From the NCBI GenBank assembly GCA_012719535.1, contig JAAYAC010000032.1, positions 1 through 34,471 of the forward strand: a DNA stretch of 34,471 nt, read 5' to 3'. A program made the translations under genes and the position numbers. Below are positions 8,361 to 17,229 of the stretch, one piece after another. The notes under the pieces were generated by a model that worked only from the letters and a program-made list of their open reading frames with translations, had not been told where the DNA came from and ran no database searches. How positions within the stretch are numbered: position 1 is the stretch's first letter; the number at the start of each line of letters is the position of its first letter. Origin of the DNA: Syntrophomonadaceae bacterium (GTDB lineage Bacteria; Bacillota; Syntrophomonadia; Syntrophomonadales; Syntrophothermaceae).

Positions 8361-9725
8361 ATGATTTCTAGCCATATCTTCAGACAGTATGATATCCGGG
8401 GAGTGGTCGATCGGGAGTTGACCGACGCAACAGTGGGCAAAATAGCTCGAGCCTTCGCGACTTATGCTGTCCGGGCCGGGTATCGCAAGGTTCTCGTGGG
8501 AAGAGACAACCGGAAATCCTCCCCGCATTACCGGGACCTGGTGGTGGAGGCCTTGCGCGGCTCGGGGTGTGATGTGGTGGACCTGGGAGTAGTGGTGACG
8601 CCCATGTTCTACTTTGCCGCCCGTCACCTGGGAGTAAACGCCGGCTTGATGATCACGGCGAGCCATAATCCGGGTGACCATAACGGGTTCAAAGTCCTGG
8701 TGGGAGAATCGACTATATACGGAGAGCAGATCCAGGAGCTCCGACGGCTTGCCGAGAAGAATGAGTTTGTACAGGGACCGCGGGGGACTCTGGGAAAAAT
8801 AGACATTGCCAGGGATTACATGGAAATGATCAAATCTAAGGTGGTGCTGGGGCCCAGGCGGCTCAAAGTTGTTGTGGACTGTGGAAACGGGACTGCTTCC
8901 TTTTTTGCGCCGGGCCTGTTCAGGGAACTGGGCTGCGAAGTGGTCGAGCTATATTGTGAATCTGATCCGGATTTTCCCAACCATCACCCCGATCCGGTTA
9001 AGGCGGAGAATTGCCTGGATCTGATTCGTGTGGTCCAGAAGGAAGATGCCGACCTCGGGATCGGGTTCGATGGAGATGGCGACCGGTTGGGTGTGGTAGA
9101 TAAGGAAGGAAACATTATCTGGGGCGACATGCTAATGATTCTTTTCTGGAGGGAAATTCTGCCCAAGTATCCGGGTTGTGATTGTATTGTCGAGGTCAAG
9201 TGTTCACAGGGTCTCATCGATGAAATCAGAAGACTGGGAGGCAATCCCATCATCTTTAAGACAGGCCACTCCTTGATTAAAGCTAAGATGAAGGAGATAG
9301 GTGCGGTGTTCACCGGGGAGATGTCCGGGCACCTCTTCTTTGCCGACGAGTACTACGGGTACGATGATGCCCTGTATGCTGCCGCCAGGCTCCTGCGTAT
9401 ACTGTCCAACAGTGACCAAACCATTACTGCGATGCTATCCAGCGTTCCCCGGTATTACGCCACACCCGAGCTAAGGGTAAAAAGCAGTGATGAGGAGAAG
9501 TTCGCGGTGGTCAACAAAGTGCTGGAGCATTTCCGCGCGTCATACGATGTTATTGATGTTGACGGCGCCAGGATACTGTTCGAGAACGGGTGGGGGCTGG
9601 TGCGGGCCTCCAACACCGGACCGGAACTGATTGTGAGATGCGAGGGCAAGACCCCCGAAGCATTGGAGGATATTAAAAAGGAGTTGTTCGGCTACCTTCG
9701 GGGGCTGGGGCTGGAAATTGAGTAA
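8361..9725 (+). CDS. manB: Phosphomannomutase / phosphoglucomutase
   Basis: A 454-aa alpha-D-phosphohexomutase converting mannose-6-phosphate to mannose-1-phosphate (or the glucose equivalents). All four family motifs are present: the catalytic phosphoserine loop TASHNPGDHNGFK (Ser101), the metal loop GFDGDGDRLG, the sugar-binding GEMSGHLFF, and the phosphate-binding RASNTGPELIVRCEGKT near the C terminus. ATG 8361 follows AAAGGAGG (8346-8353), which overlaps the manC stop. Pairing with manC favours a mannose role, although many such enzymes accept both sugars. No separate terminator is visible; a new promoter begins within a few nt of the stop. Confidence 0.9.
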   Translation: MISSHIFRQYDIRGVVDRELTDATVGKIARAFATYAVRAGYRKVLVGRDNRKSSPHYRDLVVEALRGSGCDVVDLGVVVTPMFYFAARHLGVNAGLMITASHNPGDHNGFKVLVGESTIYGEQIQELRRLAEKNEFVQGPRGTLGKIDIARDYMEMIKSKVVLGPRRLKVVVDCGNGTASFFAPGLFRELGCEVVELYCESDPDFPNHHPDPVKAENCLDLIRVVQKEDADLGIGFDGDGDRLGVVDKEGNIIWGDMLMILFWREILPKYPGCDCIVEVKCSQGLIDEIRRLGGNPIIFKTGHSLIKAKMKEIGAVFTGEMSGHLFFADEYYGYDDALYAAARLLRILSNSDQTITAMLSSVPRYYATPELRVKSSDEEKFAVVNKVLEHFRASYDVIDVDGARILFENGWGLVRASNTGPELIVRCEGKTPEALEDIKKELFGYLRGLGLEIE

Positions 9726-9729
9726 CCGG

Positions 9730-9757
9730 TTGACGGCCTTCCGTAGTATGATATAAT
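9730..9757 (+). promoter_or_regulatory. Strong promoter upstream of the CDF gene
   Basis: TTGACG (9730-9735), 16-nt spacer, perfect TATAAT (9752-9757). Transcription would start near 9764 and run into a terminator ending at 9861, before the CDF start. Confidence 0.75.
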
Positions 9758-9763
9758 AGTTAG

Positions 9764-9861
9764 TAATTAACTCAATAGACTATGTCAGGCGTTAGCTGGG
9801 CCTTTTGCGGGCAGCGGGGTCGACATCCGCGGGACTTCATCCATATGGTGAAGTCCTTTTT
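9764..9861 (+). ncRNA. About 100-nt leader or small RNA ahead of the CDF exporter
   Basis: The stretch between the promoter and the terminator has no ORF. It contains a GGGCAG segment (9809-9814) and a GCGG/CCGC hairpin (9815-9831) directly before the terminator stem. A terminator between a promoter and a metal-exporter gene is the classical layout of a riboswitch or attenuator. I do not recognise the fold as yybP-ykoY (Mn) or another class I can recall well. It could instead be an independent small RNA. Confidence 0.45.
9832..9861 (+). terminator. Intrinsic terminator in the CDF leader
   Basis: GGACTTCA (9832-9839) pairs with TGAAGTCC (9849-9856), extended by T-G and C-G pairs. TTTTT follows (9857-9861). 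It sits only about 20 nt upstream of the CDF start codon, with no room for another promoter after it. Confidence 0.8.
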
Positions 9862-9880
9862 GATATGGGGGTGACAGAGC

Positions 9881-10774
9881 TTGGAAAGCCGGGAGAAAGC
9901 AGCGTGGTTATCTGTAGCCAGTAACATTACGCTAGTGGTAATGAAAACGATGGTTGGACTCATGATAGGGTCGGTGAGTGTTATTTCCGAGGCTATCCAC
10001 TCTGCCAATGACCTCCTGGCGTCCTTCATAGCGCTTTTTGCGGTGAAAACAGCGGCCAAACCGCCGGATGAAAAGCATAATTTCGGCCACGGCAAGATCG
10101 AGAACATCTCCGGCACTATCGAGGCCTTATTGATATTCATTGCCGCCCTGCTTATTATCAAGGAGGCTGCGGAGAAGATTATGCACGGGGGAGAACCGCT
10201 CACTCCGGGCTGGGGAATTGTCGTGATGGGGGTTTCTGCCGGGGTGAACCTGGTGGTTTCGGAGTATCTAATGCGGGTGGCCCGCCACACCAATTCCATA
10301 GCCCTGGAAGCGGATGCCATCCACCTGCGGACCGATGTTTATACTTCCTTGGGAGTTTTCATGGGGCTGGTGTTGATCCATATAACCGGTCTCAATATCA
10401 TTGACCCCATTGCTGCGATCGCGGTAGCCCTGCTTATTATCAGGGCGGCCTGGAATTTGACGGTGAAGTCTTTTGTTCCTCTTATCGATACCGCCTTGAC
10501 CGAGGAAGAGATTAATGAGATTAAAGCAGTGCTGGATGAACACCGGGACGAGTTCGTAGAATATCATGACCTCCGGACCAGGAGAGCCGGGCGGGAAGCC
10601 CATATTGACCTGCACCTGGTGGCTTACGCTGAGACCAGTGTGGGCAAGATACATGATCTGTGCGACCAGATCGAATTCCGTATTACGCAACAGATTCCGT
10701 ATTCCCATGTGCTCATTCATGTAGAGCCTTGTTCCCGGGATGAGGACCCTACCCCGGGGAACCGGCCAGGGTAA
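9881..10774 (+). CDS. Cation diffusion facilitator family metal exporter
   Basis: A 297-aa inner-membrane antiporter that exports divalent metal in exchange for protons. It has the CDF six-helix region (residues about 10-200) and a cytosolic C-terminal ferredoxin-like metal-sensing domain (about 205-290; EYHDLRTRRAGREAHIDLHL). The metal site reads HSAND in helix 2 (H40, D44) and HLRTD in helix 5 (H148, D152). From established CDF subgrouping, an HxxxD pair in both helices suggests Zn rather than the DxxxD of Mn exporters. TTG 9881 is preceded by GGGGGTGA. Expression is probably controlled by the upstream leader terminator. Confidence 0.88.
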   Translation: MESREKAAWLSVASNITLVVMKTMVGLMIGSVSVISEAIHSANDLLASFIALFAVKTAAKPPDEKHNFGHGKIENISGTIEALLIFIAALLIIKEAAEKIMHGGEPLTPGWGIVVMGVSAGVNLVVSEYLMRVARHTNSIALEADAIHLRTDVYTSLGVFMGLVLIHITGLNIIDPIAAIAVALLIIRAAWNLTVKSFVPLIDTALTEEEINEIKAVLDEHRDEFVEYHDLRTRRAGREAHIDLHLVAYAETSVGKIHDLCDQIEFRITQQIPYSHVLIHVEPCSRDEDPTPGNRPG

Positions 10775-10898
10775 GACTATCTCAGTTTATGTAACCGGAC
10801 GGCTCGAGTTGAGGGATTCCCTTTCTGGATGCCCGCTGCCATGGCCTGCCTGCCACCCGCTTCAGTCCCGTCTATGCCGTAAGCCAAAAAAATGCCAT

Positions 10899-10915
10899 AA
10901 TTGAATCAATCAATT
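10899..10915 (+). repeat. Short inverted repeat upstream of recJ
   Basis: AATTGA and TCAATT, separated by 5 nt, lie about 20 nt before the recJ start. It is a possible operator, but AT-rich and short. The remainder of 10775-10935 shows no gene or clear promoter. Confidence 0.25.
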
Positions 10916-10935
10916 AATGATGAGGTAATGTTCCA

Positions 10936-13782
10936 GTGAGAAAGTATCCAATTTGGCATTTCCGCAAGAGTAACGTCGACATCACGGGTAAGCTGCAAAA
11001 GGACCTGGGTCTTTCTCCGGTGCTGGCGCAGGTACTTTACCAACGCGGGATACGAGCTTCCCATGAGGCCCGCAAGTTCTTGTGGGGGGAAACCGGGGAT
11101 CTGGAGGATCCTTGCTTGATCCCGGGGATGGAGCAGGCGGTTAACCGCCTGGAGGAAGCGAGGCGGCGCGGGCAGCGGGTGCTGATTTACGGCGTCTACG
11201 ATGTGGACGGGATATGTAGCGTGATTCTCCTGAAAGAGTTCTTGGATTATCTGGGGATCGAGAATGACTACTACATTCCGAGCCGCTTTACCGAAGGGTA
11301 TGGCCTTAACCGGGAGGCGGTGATACTGGCGAGTGCCCAAAATTATGAGCTGCTGGTAACGGTTGATTGCGGGGTATCCTCCGTAGAGGAAGTCACCCTG
11401 GCCGGAGATATGGGTTTGGAAGTAGTCATAACCGACCACCACCAGCCGCCGGAACAGCTTCCCCCGGCTCTAGCTGTGGTAAACCCCAAGCTGGTCCCGG
11501 GGGAGGTATCCTACAGGGACCTGGCTGGTGCCGGAGTGGTCTACAAGCTGGTAGCTGCCCTGGTGAGCCGTTTGCAGGTTGACTACGACTTGTCCGGCAT
11601 GATGGACCTGGTGGCTCTGGCAACGGTGGCTGATATCGTTCCCCTGCTGGGGGAGAACCGTATCCTGGTAAAGGCCGGGCTAAAGTCGTTGGAATGTACC
11701 AGCCGGCCCGGGCTGCGGGCTTTGTTGGAGGAAACGGGCCTGAACGGGAAACAGCTCAGCACCTGGCATATAGGATTTGTTCTGGCGCCCCGGCTTAATG
11801 CCGCCGGCAGGATGGGTGAGGCAGCGGCTGCCGTCCAACTGTTAATGACTAGGGATAAGGAAGAGGCTGCGGGGCTTGCCCGTTTTCTTGATCAGCAGAA
11901 CCGCCGACGCCAGGAGATCGAGGCGGAGATACTTGAACAGGCCCGGCAGGAAGTGGCTGCCACCATCGACACCGACAGGGACAAAGTTATCCTGGTTGGC
12001 AGGGAGGGGTGGCATCAAGGTGTAGTGGGAATAGTGGCGTCCAGAATTGCCGAAGCCTTTCAACGTCCGGCTATTCTGGTGTCCTGGGAGAATGACCGGG
12101 GGCGCGGTTCCGGGCGAAGTATTGCCGGTTTTGACCTCTACCAGGCCCTGAACCGCTGCCAGCACCTGTTGTTGAAATTCGGCGGACACCGGCAGGCGGC
12201 GGGCTTGACCCTGGAAAAGAGTCAGTTTGCCCAGTTCAAAGAGGAACTCAACCGAGTGGCGGAAGAAATACTGGCCGGAGAAGAGATGCGTCCCCAGATT
12301 GATGTTGACGCTGAAGTAAGTATCGAGGCGATAGATGTTGCCTTGCTGAAAGAACTGGAACTCCTGGAACCGTACGGGGAGGGGAATCCGGTGCCGAACC
12401 TGGTCCTGCGGCGGGCCCAGGTGGTAAACCCCGGGGTGGTGGGAAAGAATGCGGAACATCTCAAGTTTTGGATTGAAGGGGAAGGAAAAAGGCTGGAGTC
12501 AATTGCCTTCGGAATGGGAGAATTCATTCAACTCAGTTATTCGACCAGCCTTTTCGACGTGGTGTTTCAACCGGTCCTGGATACATACAATGGGGAAAGC
12601 AAACTGGTGTTGAAGGTCAAGGATATAAAGCCCAGCCGTCTACCGGACGATCCCCGGAGCGGTGCCCAGGGTTTGGTGTTCATGTATCCCCGAGGCCTTG
12701 TCTCGATGGAGGAGGATATTAAGAGTGAGTTGCAGGGGTCTCATCCGGTGCTATTGGTTTATCCCACCATGCGCTGTATGGAAAGGCATTTGCTTTCGGT
12801 GAAGAACTCCTTCCCTCGTCGGATACTGACTCCCCTGAACGGGGGATTAAGCCCGACCCAGCAAGCCAGAGCGGCAAGGGAGCTGGCATGGGGAAAGCCC
12901 CGGTTGTTTTTGACAACCAACGCATTTTTAAAATATTATATAAAAAACTTCTCTTTACCGGGCAATCTTCGTACAGTCCATTTCCTCTGGCCGGAAGAGC
13001 CGGTGCCGGACCTGTCAAGGGCAGGAACAGGCAACAATATTAGAGTGGTAAGACATGCGCCCGTCAGTAGCCCTTTGGTGGAATCCAAGTTGCTGGACGA
13101 TTGGGACGGGCTGAAAGGTGCCTTCATCTATACCAACCGGGACAGGACGGTTCGCAACCTGTGTCAGCGTTGGGAAAAACCTGCCCTGGAAGCCGGGGTA
13201 ACCGATCTTACGCAGCGCCGGCAGGCCAGGCACCGGTTTTTAAGGGGGGAAAGCGAGGTACTGATCTCTGATGCCAGGTTCGGTGCCAATTTCCCACTGG
13301 TAGACCGTTTGGATAAACTGGTATTCGCCGATTCCCCTTATGGGCTTTATGAAGCGCACGCCCTGACCAGTCAGATTGGGAAGGGTGAAGTGGAGGTGCT
13401 GCTGGGTTTTAGCGGGACTGACCTGGAATTCAACCAGCATTACCTGGAAAAGAATTTCCCCGATATTGAAACGATTAGGGCTTTCCTGCAGTATTTAGGT
13501 AGGAGGGTGGGACGGGCTTGTCTCACTCTTGATAGGGCGCTGAAAGACGACCTGGTGGAATTTGTGGGCAGGAAGGTGGAAGATGCCGAACTGGGCGCCG
13601 TTTTGCGCATCCTGGTTGAGTTGCACTTGTGCCAGGTCCGGCGGCAAGGCGCCACGATGCAGTTGTTTTTTACCGGGGCCAAAACGGGCCGGGTGAATGT
13701 GCAGGATTCCCCGTATTTTCTCGAGGGGATGGCAGAAAAGGAGAGTTTCCGCAGGTGGCGCGAAGCATGTAAAATCGGTTAA
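10936..13782 (+). CDS. recJ: Single-stranded-DNA-specific exonuclease RecJ
   Basis: A 5'-3' ssDNA exonuclease for recombination and mismatch/base-excision repair. DHH phosphoesterase motifs: YDVDG (residues 88-92; more often YDADG), VTVDCGVSS (141-149), ITDHHQ (165-170), GAGVVYKL, LATVADIVPLLGENR and RLNAAGRMGEA. The DHHA1 part has GWHQGVVGIVASRIAE, GSGRSIAGFDLYQAL and FGGHRQAAGLTL. An OB-like region follows near 450-560. Residues about 570-948 form an extra C-terminal domain like that of Firmicute RecJ (YrvE) and make it longer than the E. coli enzyme. GTG 10936 has GAGG 10 nt upstream. relA begins 11 nt after the stop; apt, which sits between these genes in B. subtilis, is absent. Confidence 0.93.
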   Translation: MRKYPIWHFRKSNVDITGKLQKDLGLSPVLAQVLYQRGIRASHEARKFLWGETGDLEDPCLIPGMEQAVNRLEEARRRGQRVLIYGVYDVDGICSVILLKEFLDYLGIENDYYIPSRFTEGYGLNREAVILASAQNYELLVTVDCGVSSVEEVTLAGDMGLEVVITDHHQPPEQLPPALAVVNPKLVPGEVSYRDLAGAGVVYKLVAALVSRLQVDYDLSGMMDLVALATVADIVPLLGENRILVKAGLKSLECTSRPGLRALLEETGLNGKQLSTWHIGFVLAPRLNAAGRMGEAAAAVQLLMTRDKEEAAGLARFLDQQNRRRQEIEAEILEQARQEVAATIDTDRDKVILVGREGWHQGVVGIVASRIAEAFQRPAILVSWENDRGRGSGRSIAGFDLYQALNRCQHLLLKFGGHRQAAGLTLEKSQFAQFKEELNRVAEEILAGEEMRPQIDVDAEVSIEAIDVALLKELELLEPYGEGNPVPNLVLRRAQVVNPGVVGKNAEHLKFWIEGEGKRLESIAFGMGEFIQLSYSTSLFDVVFQPVLDTYNGESKLVLKVKDIKPSRLPDDPRSGAQGLVFMYPRGLVSMEEDIKSELQGSHPVLLVYPTMRCMERHLLSVKNSFPRRILTPLNGGLSPTQQARAARELAWGKPRLFLTTNAFLKYYIKNFSLPGNLRTVHFLWPEEPVPDLSRAGTGNNIRVVRHAPVSSPLVESKLLDDWDGLKGAFIYTNRDRTVRNLCQRWEKPALEAGVTDLTQRRQARHRFLRGESEVLISDARFGANFPLVDRLDKLVFADSPYGLYEAHALTSQIGKGEVEVLLGFSGTDLEFNQHYLEKNFPDIETIRAFLQYLGRRVGRACLTLDRALKDDLVEFVGRKVEDAELGAVLRILVELHLCQVRRQGATMQLFFTGAKTGRVNVQDSPYFLEGMAEKESFRRWREACKIG

Positions 13783-13793
13783 GTGGTGATGCT

Positions 13794-15965
13794 ATGGAGC
13801 CGGCACGACTTATCAGGCAAATACAGTGTTATAACCCGAATGAGGATATCGAACTGGTGAGAAAGGCTTACAGTTTTGCCGATATGGCCCATGCCGGTCA
13901 AACCCGGATTTCAGGGGAAGCCTATATTGTGCATCCCCTGGAGGTAGCCATCATACTTGCTGAATTGGAACTGGACACGGCCACCCTGGTAGCGGCCCTG
14001 CTTCACGATGTGGTTGAAGACACCGGGACAACCCTGGATGATATCAGGAGGCAATTCGGGGATGAAGTGGCCCTGTTGGTCGATGGTGTGACCAAGCTGG
14101 GCCGGCTGCAGTTTATGTCCAAAGAAGAAGCCCAGGCGGAGAACCTGCGTAAAATGTTTCTGGCCATGGCCCGAGACATCAGGGTGCTCCTGATAAAGCT
14201 GGCTGACCGTCTCCACAATATGAGGACCCTGGGCCATCACAGCCATGAAAAACAGAAGGAAATAGCTCAGGAGACCCTGGAGATATTTGCTCCCCTGGCC
14301 CACCGGCTGGGGATATTCAGATTTAAGTGGGAACTTGAAGATCTCTCCTTTCTTTACCTGGAACCCGAAACCTACCACGAACTATCCAAACGGCTCAAAG
14401 TTAAACGCAAGGAAAGAGAAGAATATGTACACCATCTCATTGATATGATTCGAGAGGGGCTGGACCAGGTAGGCATCGAAGCCGATATCGCGGGGCGCCC
14501 CAAGAACTTGTACAGCATTTATACCAAGATGTTGAAACAGGGCAAAGACCTGGATGAAATATATGACAAGATCGCCATCAGGGTGATAGTGAACTCGGTA
14601 CGTGACTGCTACGGGGTACTGGGAATAATCCACACCATGTGGAAGCCCCTGCCGGGAAGATTCAAGGATTATATTGCCATGCCCAAGCCGAACATGTACC
14701 AGTCACTCCACACCACCTTGATCGGCCGCGGGGGCGAACCCTTCGAAGTGCAAATAAGGACATGGGAAATGCACCGGACAGCAGAGTATGGCATTGCCGC
14801 GCACTGGCGTTACAAGGAGGGTAAGCCCGGGGACAAAGACCTGGACGAGAAGCTTTCCTGGCTGCGCCGGATCCTGGAATGGCAGCAGGATGTGAAGGAT
14901 ACCCGCGAGTTTATGGAGTCCCTGCGCATTGACCTTTTTGCCGATGCGGTCTTTGTGTTCACTCCCAAGGGCGATGTTATCGAACTTCCCCGGGGAGCCA
15001 CTCCGGTGGATTTTGCCTACCGGGTGCACACCGAGGTGGGCCACCGCTGTGTAGGAGCCACGGTGAACGGGCGCATAGTTCCCCTGGATCACCAGCTGGT
15101 CAACGGTGACATAGTAAGGATTATAACCTCCAAACAGTCTGCCGGGCCCAGCCGGGATTGGTTGAATTTTGTCAAGACTTCGCAGGCCAAGAGCCGTATC
15201 AAACAGTGGTTCAAAAAGGAAAAGCGGGAAGAAAACATCATCAGGGGCCGGGAGATACTGGAGGCCGAGCTGAAGAAGAACCACCTGGATGTCAAGGAAT
15301 TCCTGAAGGACGACTGCATACTCAAGATCGGGCAGAAATTCAGCCTGAGTAAGGTGGAAGATGTTTTCGCAGCGCTGGGAGACGGTGCTCTGACTACCAA
15401 CCAGGTCATCGGCAAAATGAAGGAAGATTTCTTCCGCCAAAAGAGACTGGACGACCTGTTGGCCAGGAGTGTGCAACAGAAGCCCCCTACCAGGAAACAG
15501 ACCGGATATGGGGTAAACGTCAAGGGAGTCCAGGACGTGGAGACCCGCCTGGCTCACTGCTGTAACCCGCTACCGGGAGATGAAATTATCGGCTACATTA
15601 CCCGGGGCAAAGGCGTGTCGGTGCACCGCCTGGATTGCCCCAATATCCAAGCTCATTTCCGGCATAAAACCGAAATTGACCGCCTGGTGGAGGTTGAATG
15701 GAACTACAGCAACCAGGGCGTCTACACAGTGGAGATTGAGGTTACCGCCGTGGACCGTCCCCGTCTTACCATGGATGTTATGGGGGTGATTGCCGAAGCC
15801 CATATCCCCATCAACTCCATCTTTTCCCGTGCGCTGAGAAACAGCAAGCTGGCCAGTATGAAGCTGAAACTCGAGATCAAAGATCCGCAACACCTCCAGG
15901 CCATCATGCAGCGGATCGCCAAGGTGAGGGACGTGATGGAGGTCAGGCGCATCACCCACTCATGA
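13794..15965 (+). CDS. relA: Bifunctional (p)ppGpp synthetase/hydrolase (Rel)
   Basis: A 723-aa stringent-response enzyme that makes and degrades (p)ppGpp on the ribosome and in the cytosol. Domains: HD hydrolase (H47; HDVVED at 71-76; [10 protein letters not shown]), synthetase ([51 protein letters not shown]), TGS (about 380-445; [25 protein letters not shown]), a helical region, the conserved-cysteine zinc-finger domain ([17 protein letters not shown] ... LDCPNI), and C-terminal ACT (about 648-721). Both active sites look intact, so it should be bifunctional rather than a dead-hydrolase RelA. ATG 13794 follows a GTGGTGAT site. It is co-transcribed with recJ and dtd. Confidence 0.95.
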   Translation: MEPARLIRQIQCYNPNEDIELVRKAYSFADMAHAGQTRISGEAYIVHPLEVAIILAELELDTATLVAALLHDVVEDTGTTLDDIRRQFGDEVALLVDGVTKLGRLQFMSKEEAQAENLRKMFLAMARDIRVLLIKLADRLHNMRTLGHHSHEKQKEIAQETLEIFAPLAHRLGIFRFKWELEDLSFLYLEPETYHELSKRLKVKRKEREEYVHHLIDMIREGLDQVGIEADIAGRPKNLYSIYTKMLKQGKDLDEIYDKIAIRVIVNSVRDCYGVLGIIHTMWKPLPGRFKDYIAMPKPNMYQSLHTTLIGRGGEPFEVQIRTWEMHRTAEYGIAAHWRYKEGKPGDKDLDEKLSWLRRILEWQQDVKDTREFMESLRIDLFADAVFVFTPKGDVIELPRGATPVDFAYRVHTEVGHRCVGATVNGRIVPLDHQLVNGDIVRIITSKQSAGPSRDWLNFVKTSQAKSRIKQWFKKEKREENIIRGREILEAELKKNHLDVKEFLKDDCILKIGQKFSLSKVEDVFAALGDGALTTNQVIGKMKEDFFRQKRLDDLLARSVQQKPPTRKQTGYGVNVKGVQDVETRLAHCCNPLPGDEIIGYITRGKGVSVHRLDCPNIQAHFRHKTEIDRLVEVEWNYSNQGVYTVEIEVTAVDRPRLTMDVMGVIAEAHIPINSIFSRALRNSKLASMKLKLEIKDPQHLQAIMQRIAKVRDVMEVRRITHS

Positions 15966-16035
15966 GGCTTTCCGGATGCGGGTCTTCATGCGCCCGGCAG
16001 TCAGTTGGAAGTCTGTTTATTGGGGAGGAATTTGG

Positions 16036-16485
16036 TTGCGGGCGGTAGTACAAAGAGTTACTTCGGCAAGAGTATTGGTAAAAGGCGCCGAGGTTGGTAA
16101 AATAGATAACGGATTGGTGGTCCTCCTGGGTGTAAAAAAAGGGGATACCGGGTCGGCCGCCAGTTACCTGGCGGGCAAGTTGTGCAACCTGAGAATTTTC
16201 GAGGACGAGGAGGGCAAAATGAACCTTTCCCTGCTCGAAGTGGGCGGGAAGGTGCTGGTTGTTTCCCAGTTTACCCTGTACGGGGATGCTCGTAAGGGAA
16301 GGAGACCAGGGTTCAGCGATGCGGCGGTTGCCGAAGAGGCGGCGCCTTTGCTGGATACGTTTATCCGGGAGCTCAAAGAGAAAGGTGTTGGGGTGGAAAC
16401 CGGAGTATTCGGAGCAACCATGCTGGTTGAAATTCACAATCATGGCCCCTGTACCATACTTCTGGACAGTGAAAGGATTTTCTAA
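16036..16485 (+). CDS. dtd: D-aminoacyl-tRNA deacylase
   Basis: A 149-aa chiral-proofreading enzyme that hydrolyses D-aminoacyl-tRNA (and Gly-tRNAAla). It has [13 protein letters not shown] at the N terminus, the catalytic-region SQFTLYGD, and the Gly-cisPro region near the C terminus. That motif reads [11 protein letters not shown], where NxGPVT is usual; Gly and Pro are kept, but Val is Cys. TTG 16036 is chosen because GGGGAGGAA (16022-16030) precedes it and gives the family's normal length and start. An ATG at 15976 in the same frame has no such site. The operon relA-dtd-hydrolase matches Firmicute gene order. Confidence 0.92.
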   Translation: MRAVVQRVTSARVLVKGAEVGKIDNGLVVLLGVKKGDTGSAASYLAGKLCNLRIFEDEEGKMNLSLLEVGGKVLVVSQFTLYGDARKGRRPGFSDAAVAEEAAPLLDTFIRELKEKGVGVETGVFGATMLVEIHNHGPCTILLDSERIF

Positions 16486-16498
16486 GGAGGGGTACCCG

Positions 16499-17119
16499 TT
16501 GATTCTAAAATGGTTGGAAGTGGGAGCCATAGCAGCCAACTGCTATGTTATAGGCTGTGAAGAGACGCTTGAGGGAGTCGTCATAGATCCTGGTGGTTCA
16601 GCCCAGGCTATACTGCGGGTGATTAAAGACCTCAACCTGAATATTAAGTACATCATCAATACTCACGGGCATATTGATCACATTGGTGCCAACCGTCAAA
16701 TCAAAGAAGCCACGGGCGCCAAGATCCTGATCCATGAAGATGACGCCAAGATGCTTACCAACCCGGCTTCGAACTTCTCAATGTTCATGGGGCGCAATAT
16801 TACCAGTCCTGGGGCGGACGAGTTCCTCAGGGACGGGGATATCATCAAAATTGGGAACACTGTTGAGTTAGAGGTAATCCATACGCCCGGCCATTCGCGA
16901 GGCGGGGTCTGCCTGAAAACTGATAACATGATTTTTGCAGGTGACACGCTGTTTGCCGGTTCTATAGGACGTACCGATTTTCCCGGAGGCTCATATAAAA
17001 CCCTCATCGAATCCATTAAAGAAAAGATACTGTGCTATGACGACGATGTGGTAGTGTACCCCGGTCACGGACCGGCCACCACGGTTGGCTTTGAGCGCAA
17101 GCATAACCCATTTCTTTAG
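16499..17119 (+). CDS. Metallo-beta-lactamase-fold hydrolase (glyoxalase II-like)
   Basis: A 206-aa cytosolic hydrolase with the two-metal site THGHIDH (residues 55-61), HTPGHSRGG, FAGDTLFAGSIGRTD and VYPGHGPATT. This is the short YcbL/YqgX type, lacking the C-terminal glutathione-binding domain of classical glyoxalase II. Its substrate is probably a thioester or related ester, but is not fixed by sequence. The frame is open from 16259 inside dtd; TTG 16499 follows AAGGAGGGG (16485-16493), which overlaps the dtd stop, and gives the normal family N terminus. The downstream region changes to a new promoter and T-box, so this gene probably ends the recJ operon, although no clear terminator is seen. 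Confidence 0.88.
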   Translation: MILKWLEVGAIAANCYVIGCEETLEGVVIDPGGSAQAILRVIKDLNLNIKYIINTHGHIDHIGANRQIKEATGAKILIHEDDAKMLTNPASNFSMFMGRNITSPGADEFLRDGDIIKIGNTVELEVIHTPGHSRGGVCLKTDNMIFAGDTLFAGSIGRTDFPGGSYKTLIESIKEKILCYDDDVVVYPGHGPATTVGFERKHNPFL

Positions 17120-17185
17120 AAAGTAATGACGGAACCGGAAGCAGGAAAAAAGAAGCCGGCTGCGCCGGGTATATTCACAAAACAG

Positions 17186-17215
17186 TTTACAGGCGGGCAA
17201 GTCCTGTGATATATT
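17186..17215 (+). promoter_or_regulatory. Promoter of the T-box / aroF-pheA operon
   Basis: TTTACA (17186-17191), 18-nt spacer, TATATT (17210-17215). It is placed about 30 nt before the first recognisable T-box bases. Confidence 0.5.
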
Positions 17216-17229
17216 TTTCTTGTCCAGCA

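Noticed and set aside
9796-9831. NiCo or yybP-ykoY riboswitch
   Set aside because: A GGGCAG segment is suggestive, but the conserved multi-stem core of either class could not be traced by eye.
14703-15557. Long minus-strand open frames (here and at 7307-8134, 11842-12459)
   Set aside because: They are mirror frames of relA, manC and recJ, lack ribosome sites and show no family motifs.
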